From an uncultured Collinsella sp. (GTDB lineage: Bacteria; Actinomycetota; Coriobacteriia; Coriobacteriales; Coriobacteriaceae): a stretch of DNA of 14,305 nt. The position numbers were made by a program, and so were the translations under genes. Location of the stretch: assembly GCA_900756725.1 (NCBI GenBank), contig CAAELJ010000121.1, forward strand, positions 1 to 14,305, read 5' to 3'. A model generated the notes under the pieces. The model saw only the letters and a program-made list of their open reading frames with translations, searched no databases and had not been told where the DNA came from. How positions within the stretch are numbered: position 1 is the stretch's first letter; each line of letters opens with the position of its first letter. Of the stretch, positions 13,654-14,305 are shown piece by piece.

Positions 13654-14305
13654 ATGAATGATTCCGAGAAATCCCCGAGGGTCGTCTCGCTTGGCGACCG
13701 TTGCTGCGGCTGCGGCGCGTGCGCTGCCCGCTGCCCCAAGTCATGCATCTCCATGGAACCCGATGATTGTGGCTTCCTACACCCCACCGTCGACGCCTCC
13801 GGGTGCGTAGGCTGCGGGGCGTGCGACGCCGTATGCCCGGCGCTCAACGCCCCTGGGGAGGACGGGTGCGAGTTCGCCCTCTGGGCGAAGGCTCATGACG
13901 TCGGCTTGCTCGATAGATCGTCGTCGGGCGGCGTGTTCGGTCTACTCGCCGGTGACGCTCTCTCGCGCGGCGGTGTTGTGGCGGGCGCCGCGTGGACGGA
14001 CGGTTGCCGCGAGCTTCGTCACGTGCTCGTGGAGGACAGGCCGGCGCTCGGCGCCGTTATGCGCTCGAAATACGTTCAGAGCGCGGTTGGCCGCGGCGTC
14101 TTCGAGGGCGTCCGCGCTGCCCTGCGTGAAGGCAGGCCGGCGCTCTTTGCCGGTACTGCATGCCAGGTGGCTGGCATGCGCTCATACCTGGGGAAACTCG
14201 CCGACTCTGACCTCTTCCTCGGCGTCGACGTCATCTGCCACGGTGTTCCGTCTCCAGAGCTCTGGTCGCGCTGGGTCGACTACCGTGGTGAGGCCTTCGG
14301 GTCGG
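13654..14305 (+). CDS. FrhB-like Fe-S protein 2, cut by the window end
   Basis: At least 217 residues are open to the window edge with no stop. It has the same plan as the gene at 6311: two ferredoxin motifs (C17, C20, C23, C27 and C51, C54, C57, C61), then SSSGGVFG, GTACQVAGMRSYL and DVICHGVPSPELW. The C-terminal FrhB domain lies beyond the window. ATG 13654 starts 8 nt after the flippase stop, with a modest TAGGG before it. The gene is GC-rich like the flippase, so the two appear to belong to one block. It would handle electrons in the cytoplasm; its partner may be pyruvyl transferase 2 or a gene further right. A 9-bp perfect hairpin (14158-14179) lies in the conserved CQVAG region. Confidence 0.88.
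   Translation, partial: MNDSEKSPRVVSLGDRCCGCGACAARCPKSCISMEPDDCGFLHPTVDASGCVGCGACDAVCPALNAPGEDGCEFALWAKAHDVGLLDRSSSGGVFGLLAGDALSRGGVVAGAAWTDGCRELRHVLVEDRPALGAVMRSKYVQSAVGRGVFEGVRAALREGRPALFAGTACQVAGMRSYLGKLADSDLFLGVDVICHGVPSPELWSRWVDYRGEAFGS
14158..14179 (+). repeat. 9-bp perfect hairpin in FrhB-like gene 2
   Basis: GCATGCCAG (14158-14166) and CTGGCATGC (14171-14179) are exact reverse complements with loop GTGG; a G-U pair (14157 with 14180) can extend it. It encodes ACQVAGM, a conserved family motif, so protein constraint explains part of the symmetry. Confidence 0.85.

Overview
The window looks like the front part of one long exopolysaccharide or capsule biosynthesis operon from a Gram-positive anaerobe. 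A member of the Coriobacteriia (a Collinsella- or Olsenella-like gut actinobacterium) is my best guess. The reasons are a LoaP-type NusG paralogue as first gene, a short membrane-bound sugar-1-phosphate transferase, Fe-S-rich F420-hydrogenase-beta-like proteins beside polysaccharide pyruvyl transferases, and a high but uneven GC content. The taxon is inference; there is no rRNA or housekeeping marker. All 13 coding regions lie on the + strand with short gaps or overlaps. No tRNA, rRNA, CRISPR array, insertion sequence or clear intrinsic terminator was seen.

Layout: 1-208 is a non-coding leader with a strong stem-loop at 6-50. Then come loaP (209-754), the initiating phosphoglycosyl transferase (820-1602), two GT4 glycosyltransferases (1604-2707, 2707-3990), a radical SAM/SPASM protein (3994-5130), a pyruvyl transferase (5203-6306), an FrhB-like ferredoxin-domain protein (6311-7438), a GT2 (7485-8423), a third GT4-like transferase (8425-9702), the probable Wzy polymerase (9689-11071), a second pyruvyl transferase (11074-12147), the Wzx flippase (12140-13645), and a second FrhB-like protein cut by the window end (13654-14305).

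How the genes fit together: the initiating transferase loads the first sugar on undecaprenyl phosphate, four glycosyltransferases extend it, and the two pyruvyl-transferase-family proteins probably decorate the repeat unit. Wzx flips it and Wzy polymerises it. LoaP probably keeps RNA polymerase processive along the operon. The job of the radical SAM protein and the two FrhB-like proteins is unknown; they add a redox side to the pathway.

The most unusual signal is structural. Several genes contain long perfect inverted repeats inside the reading frame, mostly with loops of 4-5 nt: a 19-bp stem at 6941-6982, an 18-bp stem at 3648-3686, and stems of 9-12 bp at 3438-3461, 3682-3711, 5399-5420, 10144-10168 and 14158-14179. 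Often one arm can pair with either of two partners. By a simple uniform-base estimate this is far more than chance, while neighbouring genes (sugar transferase, radical SAM, flippase) look ordinary. It could reflect RNA elements tied to LoaP-dependent elongation or palindromes made by replication template switching. Base composition is also mosaic, with a conspicuously AT-rich GT2 in the middle and a GC-rich right end.
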